Shown one piece after another: positions 1 through 12,561 of a DNA stretch of 64,000 nucleotides. Position numbers and translations under genes: made by a program. Each line of letters starts with the position of its first letter. The stretch's first letter is position 1. Source of the DNA: Euryodendron excelsum (lineage: Eukaryota; Streptophyta; Magnoliopsida; Ericales; Pentaphylacaceae); NCBI GenBank assembly GCA_033060915.1, contig CM065381.1, positions 9,912,501-9,976,500 on the forward strand, in the 5' to 3' direction. The notes under the pieces were generated by a model. That model was not told the DNA's origin. It did no database searches and saw only the letters and a list, made by a program, of their open reading frames with translations.

Positions 1-23
1 AAGTCCCCTTTCCAATCCCATTA

Positions 24-160
24 GGGACGTCTTTCCGAAGACGGTAAGTCTCCTTTCCAATCTTGATTAAGCACGTCTTTCCGAAAACGGTAAGTCCTCG
101 TTCCAAATCCAAAGCAGGCGCGTCTTTCCGAAGACGATAAGACCCCTTTCCAATTTCAAT
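24..160 (+). repeat. Tandem array of about 46-bp hairpin units in LTR copy 1
   Basis: Three successive units carry the core CGTCTTTCCGAAGACGG or close variants, at about 27, 73 and 119. The core is self-complementary (GTCTT-TCCG-AAGAC), so each unit can form a short stem with a four-base loop. It occupies the part of the LTR that corresponds to the larger hairpin array of the outer minus-strand LTR at 19660-20052. Confidence 0.7.
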
Positions 161-1449
161 TCCAATCCCTCTCTCGAGATAGTTGATTCCTCGAGACGGT
201 CCGGCATATTTTTCGAAGAAAATCTCTTCAAAACGGTAATTCCCTTTAAACCTGTCAACTAGGACGAGACCCCAAGTCCCCTAGATGGTAGAACGGTCCA
301 CCTTTGGCGCCTGCTGGCCCTCTAATGTAGAATTGTCCGTTTAGGCACGCCTTCCGAGAAAGTTAATTCTCAGGTGCTAAGTCCCTTTAGCAGCTTCCCA
401 AGATCATGCAGTCTCGGGAATGATCACGAACCGTCAGAGTAGCGAAAATACTCGCAAACATCGCAACCGTCAGAGTAGCAGAAATACTCGCAAACAGGTC
501 GATATAGGGAATTGCCAACAAACCCCTGCATCACGTGACCGCTGTCAGAGTGACGGAAACACTCAAAACCCAAGTCAACACCAATGCCTACTAGCCCACT
601 TCGGTGAAAAATGACCAAACTGCTCCTAAGGCCGTTTTTTGGCACGTTTCTCGAGAACACACCTAAGTCCTCAGAACGGTAAGTCTACCCTTCCAAGATT
701 GTCTCAGAGATGATCCGGCATGATTAGGTGCCCTCCAGTTAGTTTCGGGTCAATTCTGAGACTTTCGGTCAAGATGACCATTTTGCCCCTAGGCATTCGA
801 ACGTCCCGGGAACCACACCGGCTCTGGATATCAAACCGGTAACCTCCTGAGAATGCTTCTTATAGTGTTCTCAACCTTCTTTTATCTTTCTGGATCATTC
901 CGAGTCAGTTCCGGCAAACCCCATGCGAAATGACTGTTTTGCCCTTGGTGGGCCGGTCGCCTTTTCCGACCACATCGCCTCTGGGTATCAAACTAGAAAC
1001 CCTTGAGAACATTCTAAATAATGTTTCCAAATGTCGAGTTTTCTTTCGGGACATTCTGAGTCCATCTCGGTAGCTTTTCGACTCGATTGACCATTTTGCC
1101 CTAATGGCCTGGTCAACCCTTCCGACAATTCTTGTCATCCTTTTTCAAGTCAAATACCTCCGGGACACTGTTCTCAGTGTTTCTACCCTTTTTCGGCCTT
1201 TCGAGTCATTCTCGGCCTCTTCAATTCATCCCCGGACCTTCTAGAGTCACTTCTAGTGAAGCCAGGTCAAAAATTGCATGGTAGTCACTAGTACAGGCGC
1301 CCAAATCTTCCCAAGATACGTTGCTTGCCAACCTTAAAAATTTCCTAACTGGCTGGCGCCACTAGAAATGGCCTGACGCCACTCCTAGTGACGCCAAGAG
1401 GAAGTTTTGCTTGGCGCCACTGCAATAGGCTCCAAGTTTATCTCATCTC

Positions 1450-1457
1450 TATAAATA
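1450..1457 (+). promoter_or_regulatory. TATA box of LTR copy 1
   Basis: TATAAATA is followed by CAGAGCCTCTTCC, and the same context recurs at the same place in the inner solo LTR (12554). It lies downstream of a GGCGCC-rich block and upstream of a leader rich in CCCTAGCC, as expected for the U3/R boundary of an LTR promoter. Confidence 0.55.
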
Positions 1458-2379
1458 CAGAGCCTCTTCCAATATGAAAGGGGTCCGCAAACTGAATCTA
1501 AAAACGCTAATTTTCGATACATAGAGCTCGTACACTCCCAAAACCTAGCTTCTCTAGGTTCTCCAAACCCTAGCCATCATACATAAACCCTAGCCTCATA
1601 TACACTCACATACACTCCTATACAGTTATACACTAGCCTCCAACCCTCCATTGAAGACTTGGATTGCTGCAACTACAAGCTTTGAAGATCAAAGACAAGC
1701 CCTCGAAGACTGAAGTGAAGCGAAGACCGAAGGAAAGCAAGGCGCGCAAAGCCAAGCCAAATAAACAAGACATAGGGTAGGTTTTCTCTTTAAGTTTCTG
1801 CATTTCCCCCCTCTCTCTTCTCTCTCCTAACCCACTTGGGTTTTCTCTATTTTAATCCCATATCTCTTTCCCCCCTTTCTTTGCATGTTTGAAACAAGGG
1901 GACTCTCGGTCTATGTGTAGGATTAGGCTATTGGAGGGTCACCGTGTCGGGGGCTTTCTTTTAGTCTAACCGGAGATCACGTGGGTTCAGCCCCCTTGAT
2001 TATGTGGTGAAGCCTTAGCCTTGTATGTTCACGACCCCAATTTGTATTGTGCATATCATTATCTTGCATTCTCCCAAAAATCGTTTTCGAACTCGTTTTC
2101 AAAACTTGCATTAAACTTATTTTCAAAATTGCATCAAAATCTTCTTTTTCAAAACTTTGTTTTCAAAATCACAATCCTAGGGTGATTCTAGCCTTTCCAT
2201 GGCTAGGGTTGCTTTAGGAAAGTGTTACATTTAAAGTGACTTTCATGGTCCATATTTTCAAATCTTGTTATTTTCAAAACCACTATCCTAAAGTGGTTCT
2301 AGCCCTTTTATGGTTAGAATCGTTTTAGGAAAGTGAGATATTTTATATACATTCCAAAATCTCTTTCTAAAACCCTCCT

Positions 2380-3960
2380 TTTCAACATGCTCTCCAAAGA
2401 CTCTTCTTTCCAAAATGTTTTCTAAAAAACTCCCTCCAAAATTTTCTTTTCCAAAACTTCTCTTTTCAAACTCCTTTCCAAGATATTCTCCTCAAAATTC
2501 ACTTTCCAAAAACACTCCCTAAATCTCTTTCCTAAAAACTCTTTCTAACAATCTCCTTCTAAAAATCTTTCTAAAGACTTTCTCTCCAAAATTTTTCTTT
2601 CTAAAAACTCCTCTCGAGGTTTTCCCTTCAAAAATCTTCCTTTCCAAAAAATTCACTTTCCAAAAATCTATTTTCTTGGTGCACAAGTCAAGCCCTAGAG
2701 TCACAATTAGGAAACCCTAATTTCTTTCCTAAAAACATGATTTTCAATCTTACCTTAAAACCTAGGTTTCCAAAGCCTCTTGTTTTTTACATCAAAACTG
2801 TACATATTTTCAAAACCTCTTTTCTACATCAAAACTATAATCTACCAAATCTAGGGTTTCTAAAAACTTCCATTCCCAAATTCTTGTCAAATCAAATCTT
2901 CCCTTTAGGAGACCAAATCCAATTTTCCCGTTTAGGAAACTAGATCCAATCTTCCGTTTTTAGAAACAAAATCAAACCTTCTCTTTTAGAAACAAAATAC
3001 AATCCCTTTCTAATCCAAATCTTTTCTAATTCAACTCCTTCCTAATCTTCTACTTCCCTAAATCTTAAGTCTCCAAAACTTGAACATAAAAATCTTTCCC
3101 AAATCTTAAATTCAACTTTCAAATCTTTTTTAATTCAACCATTTCCTAATTCTATCCCTTTTCAAATCTTAACTTTCCAAACCTAAGTTTTTAAATCTTT
3201 CCTAAACTCAAGCTTTTCCTAATCTCAAGATTTTCTAAAACTCAAAAACTTTCTAAATCTTAAACTTTCTAAACTTCAAATCTTTCCAAATCAAAAGCTT
3301 TCCAAATTCAAAACTTTCTTAAGTTAAATCTTTCTAAATTCCTAAACTTTCTAAATCCAAAACTTCCTAAATCTTAAACTTTCTAAACTTCAAATCCTTC
3401 CAAATCTAAAACTTTCTTAATTCAAAACTTTCTTAAGTAAAATCTTTCTAAACTTCCAAACTTTCTAAATTCTAAACCTTCCTAAAACTTCAAAACTTTC
3501 TAAACTTTCTTAATTCGAACCTTTTCTAAATTCAAATCTTTCTTAATTTAAAATCTTTCTAAAATTCTAAGCTTTCTTAAGTTGAAACTTTTCAAATTCT
3601 AAACATTTCTTAAGTTAAAACTTTCTTAATTCAAAACTTTCTTAAGTTGAAACTTTCTTAATTCAAAATCTTTCCTAATTTCAAAACTTTCTTAGTTCAT
3701 AAACTTTCTAATTTCAATACTTTTTTAAAACGAATACTTTCCTAAAACGGAACTTTCCTAATTCGAACCCTTCCTCAATCCAACCTTCCCTAATCTTCCA
3801 AGTCAAGTATTCAAGTCCAATCTTTCTTTTCTAAGTTCTTAAGTCTAGGTTTCCTAAAATCAAGTTTTTGAAAACCAATCTTTTCAAATCTTCCATTCGA
3901 AGTCCAAATTTCCTACTCTTCCAATTTCAATTCAAATTCCAACTTCAACTATTTTCCAAA
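2380..3960 (+). repeat. Low-complexity C/T- and A-rich tract within LTR copy 1
   Basis: Over 1.5 kb the sequence is built from short variants of AAACTTTCTAAATTC and AAAACTTTCTTAAGTT with an irregular period of roughly 13-18 bases. There is almost no G on the plus strand. No coding capacity is apparent. The matching tract in the inner solo LTR lies at about 13440-15080. Confidence 0.75.
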
Positions 3961-4810
3961 TCAACTCTTGTATTTTCTTTCGGACTCTTGTCCGAACTAC
4001 AACTGACCTGATTCCTTCAAAAGGATACGTAGGCAACCCTTATCGGTGTGGTCACCACATTTTTCAAATCTCAAATTCCACAACATTTTTCAAGTTTCTA
4101 TTTCCACAACCTTTTTCAAATCTCAAATTCCATAACTGCTTTTCAATTTCCAATTCTATGCTTCCATCTCCATTTTTCAATTTCTAAAACTTTCCAATTT
4201 CAAATCTATTCTTTCAAATCTCTCTTCTAAAATAAAATAAAATTCTTCTTTTCAAATCTATTTCCAAATCAATTCTCTTTTCTTGCACTTGCATATCATG
4301 CATCATGTCTTTTTAAACATTGTTTTTTTTAAAGTGGATAGAATTGAACATTAGTTAGTTGAAGACTCTCATAGGTGAATCTAGAGTAGATTGACATGTA
4401 GGTACCGAAAGGGCGGGGTAGGGTGATGGCACGTCTTCCCTACACGTAACCAACCTCCGAACTTAGATCACTGTTTTCATAGACCAAAACGGAGTTATTT
4501 TTAAAAAAGGGCTAAATGTTTTCCAAAGGTTGCCAAACAACCTGTTTTCCTTAAAAAACTCTCTCTCGAGGTGGTATTTTGAAAAACCTTTTCTAAAAAA
4601 CCCTAAGTGTAGTCTTCGGATTATTCTTAGTTTTTAGGCGACCTAACTCACCTTAATCAAGTTAGGTGGCGGCTCCAAATCTTTTCTAAAAACCCTTTAT
4701 TCAAACTTAGTCGCACTCATTTTTTTAAACGGGTGAGTTCTAATGAGATAGTACAACATTTTTTCCGCTTGTGTGAGTACTTCTCGAGTGCAAAAAATCT
4801 GGACGCGACA

Positions 4811-6548
4811 ATACCCTTTCACCCTATAAGACTAATTAATTTTACATCCATAATTAAGTAGGTCTGTTACCTTTGGGCATCCAGTTCCATTCCCAATTAG
4901 GGATATTCACCAATCATCTTATTCCAGTTAATGAACACTTTGAAAAGTGGTGCACTTTTAGGTCAAACCTAATATTCTTGTGATCAAAACTGCGATTTGC
5001 AATGTCATTATTTTAATACTTGGGTAAAGGTATTAAATTCAATTATATAATTTGAGATGTATGGGCCATGTTAGTTGGGCCACTTTGGCGGCTACTAAAC
5101 TATGTCATAATATAGATGTCAAATTAAATAATGACCTTGCATAACCTTGACCTTTTATGGCTATTACATCACGAGGTCCATTTAGAGAAGCCCAATAATT
5201 ACATCATGGAGTCTATAAAGAGTCCATTAATTACATAAAGGGGTCTTTCATAGAGCCCATCAAATTACATGAGGGGGTCAATAAAAAAAAAGCCCAATAA
5301 TTATTTCATGGTAATCATAATATAGTGTTATAATATTAAGAAGAAAAATCACTTTCGTGTGATAAATCTAATGCAACAAAAGGCCTTAACGTACAATAAA
5401 TAGATACATGAATTGTACTGAGATCACCAGTGTACAATAAAATGCCTCAGATCATGATGAAAGTATGAAATATTTTACTATGTAAAGAGAGATTTTTTAG
5501 ATATCTCTTAATAATTGTCATAAATTGACTACAACTCAGTAAACGAAAAGGTTCAAATATGACAAAATTTGAGATCTATTAATTTGAGAGTTCAGTGCTA
5601 TCTTATCAATTGACTCATAAAATAATTTTTAATGCGTCACAGTAATCCTGAAGGTCCAAAACAATACAATAAAGCCTAAAGGTCTAGAACAATAACCGTA
5701 GAAGAACAATATATAAAATAAACAACTCTTTAGCCTTATTGAATGACGTCAAAACGCACTGACCCATATCTGATTGTGTTCCACATGCTTTTATTTGGTT
5801 TCATGATTAGATTAACAATATGGCCATCACAGTACTACCACAACCTTAGTAGACAAATAGATATATATATATATATATATATAACTATTCACATATATAC
5901 ATACACATATAAATATATATATATCGATTTTGTAGAAGAACGATGCAGCATATGTATATACTCCTTGATGCACGTTAGCAGCTACGAATATATTGCAGAA
6001 TACATTCGTACAAGCCTAAGCAGCTATTTGCAGCGGTTGTAATCTTTAATTATTTCTTTGATGGAAAATTATAAAAGTTTTAAACATGGCTCTGATACCA
6101 CATGTAAATCTAAATTCATAGATTTCATCATAATAAACTATAAATCCATGATCTATAACAGTCATGATCTTCACATAATGATAAAGTGGAAATACATAAA
6201 ACATACTTGTAGCCATTAGAGCAAACCTTAAAACAATTGACTTCAATATCTTTTTTGATCTATTAGAAATTGAGTTTCTCTCTCTTGGCCCTCAATCTTT
6301 AGTTACACATTAATGATGGGGGTATGCGTATATTTCTAGGCAGAGAGAGGACCAGTTTCCTTATTAGACTTGAACTCTACTAACTCATCAAGTAAATATA
6401 GTAGGAAACAACTTCTCCTTATTGACCAATAGAATAAGAGGTCTATATGGAATATGATAAGAAATCCTAACACGATAAACTCAATAAATATATCTGATAG
6501 ATATCAGATAAGTCATGTGTGCCATATCATGTGGGCCATATCTTACAC
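4811..6548. other. Gene-free spacer between LTR copy 1 and the segmental duplication
   Basis: The spacer is AT-rich with many in-frame stops. It holds a short degenerate tandem repeat (5163-5312) and a TA microsatellite near 5858-5883. The 99-codon ORF at 5743-6042 runs through that TA tract and has no recognisable domain, so I do not count it as a gene. Confidence 0.6.
5163..5312 (+). repeat. Degenerate tandem repeat, about 35-bp unit, four copies
   Basis: Four successive units begin ATTACAT and contain a purine-rich GGRGGTC-like segment followed by AGAGCCCA or AAGCCCAATA, with a fifth partial start ATTATTTCATGG. Units differ by several substitutions and small indels. No function is evident. 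Confidence 0.65.
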
Positions 6549-6774
6549 GGTTGTCCAATTTCGAGTACTTCAAAGTAACAAGAAGCAAGGCGACTTCTCC
6601 TTCCTCTCGGAGTTCTTCAGGGTACTCATTAGCCATATTAATGTTGTGGTTTCTTGCTTATGAGATTTCTTTCATTTTCTTTGTCTCAACCAAGAGTCTC
6701 ACGAAGTTCTTGCAGGCTTCCTCAAGAATTCCAAACCTACAGTTTGAAATTTTCTGGCTAGAACAGCACTTCAT
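6549..6774 (-). pseudogene. Truncated B3-DUF313 gene fragment (N-terminal part)
   Basis: On the minus strand this matches the first 75 or so codons of the intact B3 gene at 29745-30734. It starts with an ATG at 6772-6774 and reads MKCCSSQKISNCRFGILEE, where the intact gene has MKYCSSQKISNCRFGILEE. A GAA codon of the intact gene has become TAA at about codon 39, stopping the frame. The match ends abruptly at 6549, before the B3 domain. The splice-acceptor-like CTTTCAG that precedes the intact start is also changed here. The fragment cannot make a DNA-binding protein. Confidence 0.85.
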
Positions 6775-7383
6775 ATGCAGTAAATTAATTGAATTCTAAT
6801 CCAAAAGGAACTCTTTATGTTTATATATATATATATATATATATTAATATATATTTCCATTGATCTTATACATTGTTCATCAACAGTATTTTAATGAAGC
6901 AGATATATTATCATCTCATCAAAACTTCAGATACCATTGTCTAATTATTTTCTTAATTTAAAAAATAAATAAATAATTATTATTTTCCTTGTTGATTTGG
7001 CATCACAACATTTCAAAATATATATATACTACTAAATTTTCATTAAAAAAAATTGTAATTGAAACGTCAAACAACTTGCATGAAAGATATATGTTAAAAA
7101 GGCAAGATTCCGAGGATCTTCATCGCAGTTGGTAGTGAAACAAAACCTAATCCTATATTTAATAGAATTGCCAATAAATTAATTGGATAATCAACTGGGT
7201 GGGGGATCTCTGAAACTCCTCCTGTCTATGAGACCCATTCACCTCCCAATAATGAGTAATTGAGACCCATTAAAACTGGGATGACGAATGCTTCAAATTT
7301 TAACAAATTTGAAGTCTTCAAATATACTATCATCTCATCAGGTTCTACGCTCTAAGTGCAGACACTTTTTGTTTTTGTTTCTC

Positions 7384-8990
7384 TTTGTATTATCACTTTT
7401 TCATGCAATCAAACCTGTTAGCCTCTGTGTGTGTATATATATATATAGGTTTAGGAGGAGTGTTTGAACAAGGAATAAAAAAGAGAAAACAATGAAAAAT
7501 AGGAAACTAAACGTATTAGGAAATTAACTATATTACATTTTAACAAAACCCACTGTGGAAATCAAAGAACTCTCAAAACAGATTTTTGAAGTGTGTGCAA
7601 AAGTTCCGTTTGTATGCTCTTTAGGAGAACAATACCATACAGTTTGTTGTATGTACGTACAACTATGGTGTGTATTCAGGGATGGACCCGATTACAGTTT
7701 AGTGGGAGCAGTTGCCCCCACTCAATTGGCTAATTCTACTGCTTTTAAAAAAATTTTTATGTGCATTTATTTGATCTTCAATTCTAAATAGATGTCTTTT
7801 CTCCCATTGAATTTACAAACACTAATTTATTTCTCTTTGAATTTACTAATACTTATATTTGCCCCCACATAATATCACTAAATTTATAGTAAAAAATATA
7901 TGTATTTTATTAACCCTTCATTATTTGGCCAAATAAACAATGCAATCTCAATTAACCTTATATCCATAGACTAGCCAGGTTCAAAATTCATTCTCAAAAT
8001 TTTGAACCTCAACTAGCTAAATCTAAATTTAGCTTTTGATATAGTTTTTGTGTACAACTTTTATACATGTGTATTGCCCTTTTTTACCATCTTTAATATG
8101 ATTATTTTTTTATTTATTAAATGAAATATATTGTCAATTAAAAAAAATTGTGTATAATGCTTTGTAAATTTTACACCCACTGAACAAAAATTCTGAATAC
8201 GCACTTACATATATATACATAATACATATATGTTCATATAATTTCTGCATATCAAACAAAAAACAGTGTATATATATAATGCTATGTATATATACATACA
8301 TTTATATAATGCTATTTTTATATATACATATATAGATATGTAAATATATACATATAATGTTATGTATATATACATATATTTGTGTATATATATATATATA
8401 TCTATTTATCTAATCAAAGGTATTAAAAAAAACATATAATTTGTGTGTGTACATATAGGTTCATATAAATCTCACAGAAATCTTTTAATTAGGAGAACAA
8501 TACTAGTATGTGTATGTGCGTATAACAGTGGTGTGTCATTCATATAATTTCTGCCAATCCAATAAAGAACAATGTGTATTTCTGTGTGTGTATCAGACAA
8601 AGAATAGTGAAAGGGTAAAGTAGAATTTATCTGACATACCTAAACTGTTTGACACCTGTTGCTTTGTGTTCTTTGGAGAATAAGGCAAAGCTTGGGAGAC
8701 AGAGTTGTTTATTTTTAAACCATAGGGCCTTTTTTTATAGTCTTTGGTTCCTCTCCTATTCTTACTAGAATTGGAGACGTCGAAGAATTGTATTATTAAG
8801 AGCCAGTTGGGAACCTAGGTAAAGAAAGTGAAATATAAAATAAATCCCTCCTATGTTTGGTATTGTGAAAAAAATAAAAAGTGGAGGAAAAGAAGAAAGA
8901 GAAAGCGGGAGGGTGATTACTTTTTTTTCTCTCCCTATTCCCTAAATTTTCCTTCTCTTTCCCTTTCCTTTGTCCTTTAGGTAAAATCAA
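7384..8990. repeat. 1.6-kb tandem unit R1
   Basis: First of four head-to-tail units starting TTTGTATTATCACTYWTTCA. Order inside a unit: a TA microsatellite, GGTTTAGGAGGAGTGTT, a segment with CAGTTTGTTGTATGTACG, a block around GGACCCGATTACAG ending in GCCCCCACTCAATTGGC, an AT-rich middle, a GT/TA-rich part, then CTGACATACCTAAACTG, GGGCCTTTTTTTATAG and a purine/pyrimidine foldback. The ORFs of about 65 codons it contains recur in the other units only because the units are copies. Confidence 0.85.
8725..8740 (-). promoter_or_regulatory. TATA-like element of the R unit, minus strand (R1)
   Basis: On the minus strand the sequence reads CTATAAAAAAAGGCCC. It is followed about 100 bases on by a splice-donor-like GTATGTCAG. 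Equivalent sites occur in R2 (10315-10330), R3 (21219-21234), R4 (22782-22797, one change) and the single unit of copy B (32628-32643). In copy B it sits in a plausible position to drive the intact B3 gene; promoter activity is inference. Confidence 0.3.
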
Positions 8991-10585
8991 TTTGTATTAT
9001 CACTCTTTCATGCTATCAAACCTGTTAGCCTTTGTATGTGTATATATATATCTAGGTTTAGGAGGAATGTTCGAAAAAGGAATAAAAAAGAGAAAACTAT
9101 GAAAAATAGGAAACTAAATGTATTAGGAAATTAGTTGTATTATATTTTAACAAAACCCACTGTGGAAATCAAAGAACTCTCAAAACAGATTCTCGAAGTG
9201 TGTGAAAAAGTTTCGTTTTGTATGCTCTTTAAGAGAACAATACCATACAGTTTGTTGTATGTACGTACAACTATGGTGTGTATTCAGAGGTGGACCCGAT
9301 AACAATTCAATGGGAGCAGTTGCCCCCACTCAATTGGCTAATTCTACTCCTTTTAAAAAAAAATTTATGTGTATTTATTTGATCTTAGCTTATATATAGA
9401 TGTCTTTTCCCCCATTGAATTTACGAACACTTATTTATTTCTTTTTGAATTTACTAATACTTATATTTGCCCCAACACAATATCACTAAATTTATAGTAA
9501 AAAAATATATGTATTTTATTAACCCTTCATTGTTTGGCCAAATAAACAATGCAATCTCAATTAACCTTGTATCCATAGACTAGCCAGGTTCAAAATTCAT
9601 TCTCAAAATTTTGAACCGTAACTAGCCAAATCTTTTTTTTTAGCTTTTGATATAGTTTTTGCGTACAACTTTTATACATATGTATTGCTCTTTTTTAGCA
9701 TCTTTAATATGATTATTTTTTTATTTATTAAATGAAATATATTGTCAATTAAAAAAAAATTGTGTATAATGCTATGTAAATTTTACACCCACTGAACAAA
9801 AATTTTGAATACGCCCCTAAATGTATATACATAATACATATATGTTCATATAATTTCTGCATATCAAACAAAGAACAGTGTATATATAATGCTATGTATA
9901 TATACATACATTCATATAATGCTATTTTTATATATACATATATAGATATGTAAATATATATGTATAATGTTATGTGTGTATATATATATATCTATTTATC
10001 TAATCAAAGGTATCGAAAAAAAAACATATAATTTGTGTGTGTACATATAGGTTCATATAATTCTCACAGAAGGCTTTTAATTAGGAGAACAATATCAGTA
10101 TGTGTATGTGCGTACAACAGTGGTGTGTCATTCATATAATTTCTGCTTATGCAATAAAGAACAGTGTGTATATATGTGTGTATCAAACAAAGAATAGCGA
10201 AAGGGTAAAGTAGAATTTATCTGACATACCTAAACTGGTTGACGCCTGTTGCATTGTGTTCTTTGAAGAATAAGGCAGAGTTTGGGAGACAAAGTTGTTT
10301 ATCTTTAAACCATAGGGCCTTTTTTTATAGTCTTCAGTTCCTTTCTTATTCTTACCAGAATTGGAGACGTCGAAGAGTTGTATTGTTAAGAGCCAGTTGG
10401 GAACCTAGGAAAAGAAAGTGAAACAGAAAATAAATCCCTTCTATGTTTGGTTTTGTGAAAAAAATAAAAAAAAAAGTGGAGGAAAAGAAGAAAGAGAAAG
10501 CGGGAGAGTGATTACTTTTTTTTCTCTCCCTATTCCCTAAATTTTCCTTCTCTTTCCCTTTCCTTTGTCTTTTAGGTAAAATCAA
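8991..10585. repeat. 1.6-kb tandem unit R2
   Basis: Second unit, collinear with R1 along its whole length with scattered substitutions and microsatellite length changes. It starts immediately where R1 ends, with no spacer. Confidence 0.85.
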
Positions 10586-10815
10586 TTTGTATTATCACTC
10601 TTTCATGCTATTAAACTTGTTAGCCTCTGTGTGTGTATATATATATCTAGGTTGAGGAGGAGTGTTCGAACAAGGAATAAAAAAGAGAAACTATGAAAAA
10701 TAGGAAACTAAACGTATTAGGAAATTAACTGTATTTTATTTTAACAAAACCCACTTTGGAAATCAAAGAAACTCTTAACACAGATTCTCGAAATGTGTGA
10801 AAAAGTACCGTTTTT
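10586..10815. repeat. Left part of tandem unit R3, interrupted by the LTR insertion
   Basis: The first 230 bases match R1 and R2 up to the point where intact units read CGTTTTGTATGCTCTTT. Here the match stops after GTTTT at 10811-10815, and the outer solo LTR begins. The remainder of the unit continues at 20165. Confidence 0.85.
10811..10815. repeat. Target-site duplication GTTTT (left) of the outer solo LTR
   Basis: GTTTT precedes the LTR end here and follows its other end at 20165-20169. Uninterrupted R units carry this sequence once at the same place. Confidence 0.8.
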
Positions 10816-11237
10816 ATCGCGCCCCGATTTTTAGGTGTCCAAGGTCCCTTCGGCTCGGACACCAAAAGCGACACCAAAAGCACGAAGCTCTGTCACTAGA
10901 ACTCAAACTCGTAGAAGGACAAGTGCGACTAGGTTTGAAAATTGGTTTGACTAAGGGCTTTGTAAAAAAATAGGAGTCGCCACCTAACTTGATTAAGGTG
11001 AGTTAGGACACCTAAAACTAAATGTTAATCCGAAGATTAAACCTAAGGTTTTTGGAAAAGATTTTTGAGAACTCCCTCAAGAGAGAGTTTTTAAGAAAAT
11101 AAGTTGTTTGACAATCTTTGGAAAGATTTAAGACCTTGTGGAAAATAACTCCATTTTGGTCATTTGAAAACAGAAATCTATGGTTCAGGGGTTGGTCACG
11201 TGTAGGGAAGATATCCTAAGATCATCACCCTACCCCG

Positions 11238-11242
11238 CCCTT
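11238..11242. repeat. Target-site duplication CCCTT (left) of the inner solo LTR
   Basis: CCCTT lies directly before TGTAAGCACCCC and again directly after GGGCGCGACA at 15940-15944. The uninterrupted family sequence contains a corresponding CGAAAGGGCGGGG stretch (minus orientation). Confidence 0.85.
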
Positions 11243-12442
11243 TGTAAGCACCCCATTTTTGACCGCTCGGTAGTCTACACTCCGTCCAGACTTATGTTCA
11301 AGTCATTGTGGGCATATTTCAATCGAAATTAACTTTCAAAGTCCAAATCCTGTCTGTCCATCGCCTCGCGGGCCCGCCAGGCCCAAATAGAGGCAAAATT
11401 ACCAAAATGCCTTTAGGGGCATTGTCCTTTCCTTTCCAATCCCTCTCTCGAGACAGTTTATTCCTCGAGACGGTCCGAGTTACGAAAATACTCGCAAACA
11501 TCACAACCGTTAGAGTAACGAAAATACTCACAAATAGGTCGATATAGGGAATTGCCAACAAACCCCTGTGTCACGACGACCGCCGTCAGAGTGGCGGAAA
11601 CACTCAAAACCCAAGTCAACACCAGTGTCTGTTAGCTCACTTCGGTGAAAAATGACCAAACTGCCCCTTGGACCTTTTCCGAGACTTTCCGGTCAATATG
11701 ATCATTTTTGCCCCTAAGCATCCGAACGCCCCGAGAACCACACCGGCTCTGGGTATCAAACCGGTAACCTCCTGAGAGTGCTTCTTATAGTGTTCTCAAC
11801 CTTTCCTCATCTTTTCGGATCATTCCGGGTTAGTTCTGGTTAACCCGGTACAAAATGACCATTTTGCCCCTAGAGGGCCGGTCTCCTTTTCTGACCACAC
11901 TGGCTCTGGGTATCAAACTGGTAATCCTTTGAGACTACCTTTTATAGTGTTCTCAACCTCCTTTTACCTTTTCGGATCATTCCGAGTCAGTTCTGGCCAA
12001 CCCGGTGCGAAATGACTGTGTTGCCCCTGGTGGGCCGGTCTCCTTTTCCGACCACACCGGCTCTGGGTATCAAATCGACAACCTTTGGGAACATTCTAAA
12101 TAATGTTTCCAAATCCCAGTCTTCTTCCGGGACAATCCGAGTCTATCCCGGTGGCTTTCCAATTCAATTGACCGTTTTGCCCCTAAAGGCCCGGTCAACC
12201 CTTCCGACACATCATATCCTCATTTTTCAAGTCGAATACCTCCAGGACACTATTCTAAGTGTTCCTGCTCTTTTTCGGCCTTCCAGATCATTTCCGGTCT
12301 CTTAAAATCATTCCCGAACTTTTCGGAGTCACTCCTAGTGAAGCTAGGCTAAAAATTGCATGGTAGTCACTAGTAGTGGCGCCCAAATCTAGTCAAAGAT
12401 ACGTTGCTTGCCGACTTACAAAGTTTCCTAATTGGTTGGCGC

Positions 12443-12462
12443 TGGCGCCACTAGTGGCGCCA
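12443..12462. repeat. 20-bp perfect palindrome upstream of the LTR TATA box
   Basis: TGGCGCCACTAGTGGCGCCA is its own reverse complement and is embedded in several further copies of GGCGCCA and CCTAGTGGC between 12378 and 12535. It lies about 100 bases upstream of the TATA box. A degenerate version of the block is present in LTR copy 1 at about 1350-1430. A role as a U3 enhancer or protein-binding site is inference. Confidence 0.6.
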
Positions 12463-12553
12463 AGCCAAGAATTGGCCTGGCACCACTCCTAGTGGCACCA
12501 AGAGAAATTTTGCCCTGGCGCCACTGCAACAGGCGCCAGGTTTGTCCAACCTC

Positions 12554-12561
12554 TATAAATA
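12554..12561 (+). promoter_or_regulatory. TATA box of the inner solo LTR
   Basis: TATAAATA followed by CAGAGCCTCTTC, in the same context as in LTR copy 1 at 1450. The outer minus-strand LTR has only a diverged equivalent near 18395 (TACAAATA on the minus strand). Confidence 0.55.

Larger units (their letters stand above)
1..4810 (+). mobile_element. 3' part of a long Ogre/Tat-like LTR (copy 1)
   Basis: This stretch is collinear on the plus strand with the complete solo LTR at 11243-15939. Shared landmarks are the hairpin-rich beginning, blocks reading like CGGATCATTCCGAGTCAG, a TATA box, a long C/T- and A-rich tract, the motif GGATACGTAGGCAACCC near 4025, a block with GGGCGGGGTAGGGTGATGG near 4413, GGTGGCGGCTCC near 4670, and the end GGACGCGACA at 4810. 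The 5' end lies before the window. No ORF with gag, protease, RT or integrase motifs is present, so this is an LTR, solo or flanking an element outside the window. LTRs of 4-5 kb with the GGATACGTAGGCA motif are typical of Ty3/gypsy Ogre/Tat elements; that lineage assignment is inference. Confidence 0.8.

Noticed and set aside
5743..6042. A 99-codon ORF
   Set aside because: It reads through a TA microsatellite (a run of alternating Ile and Tyr) and has no recognisable feature.
9202..9399. A 65-codon ORF (core YHTVCCMYVQLWCVF) recurring at about 7555, 9202, 21710 and partly near 20170 and 31560
   Set aside because: It recurs only because the 1.6-kb units are duplicates. Frames are broken or shifted between units and no domain is recognisable.
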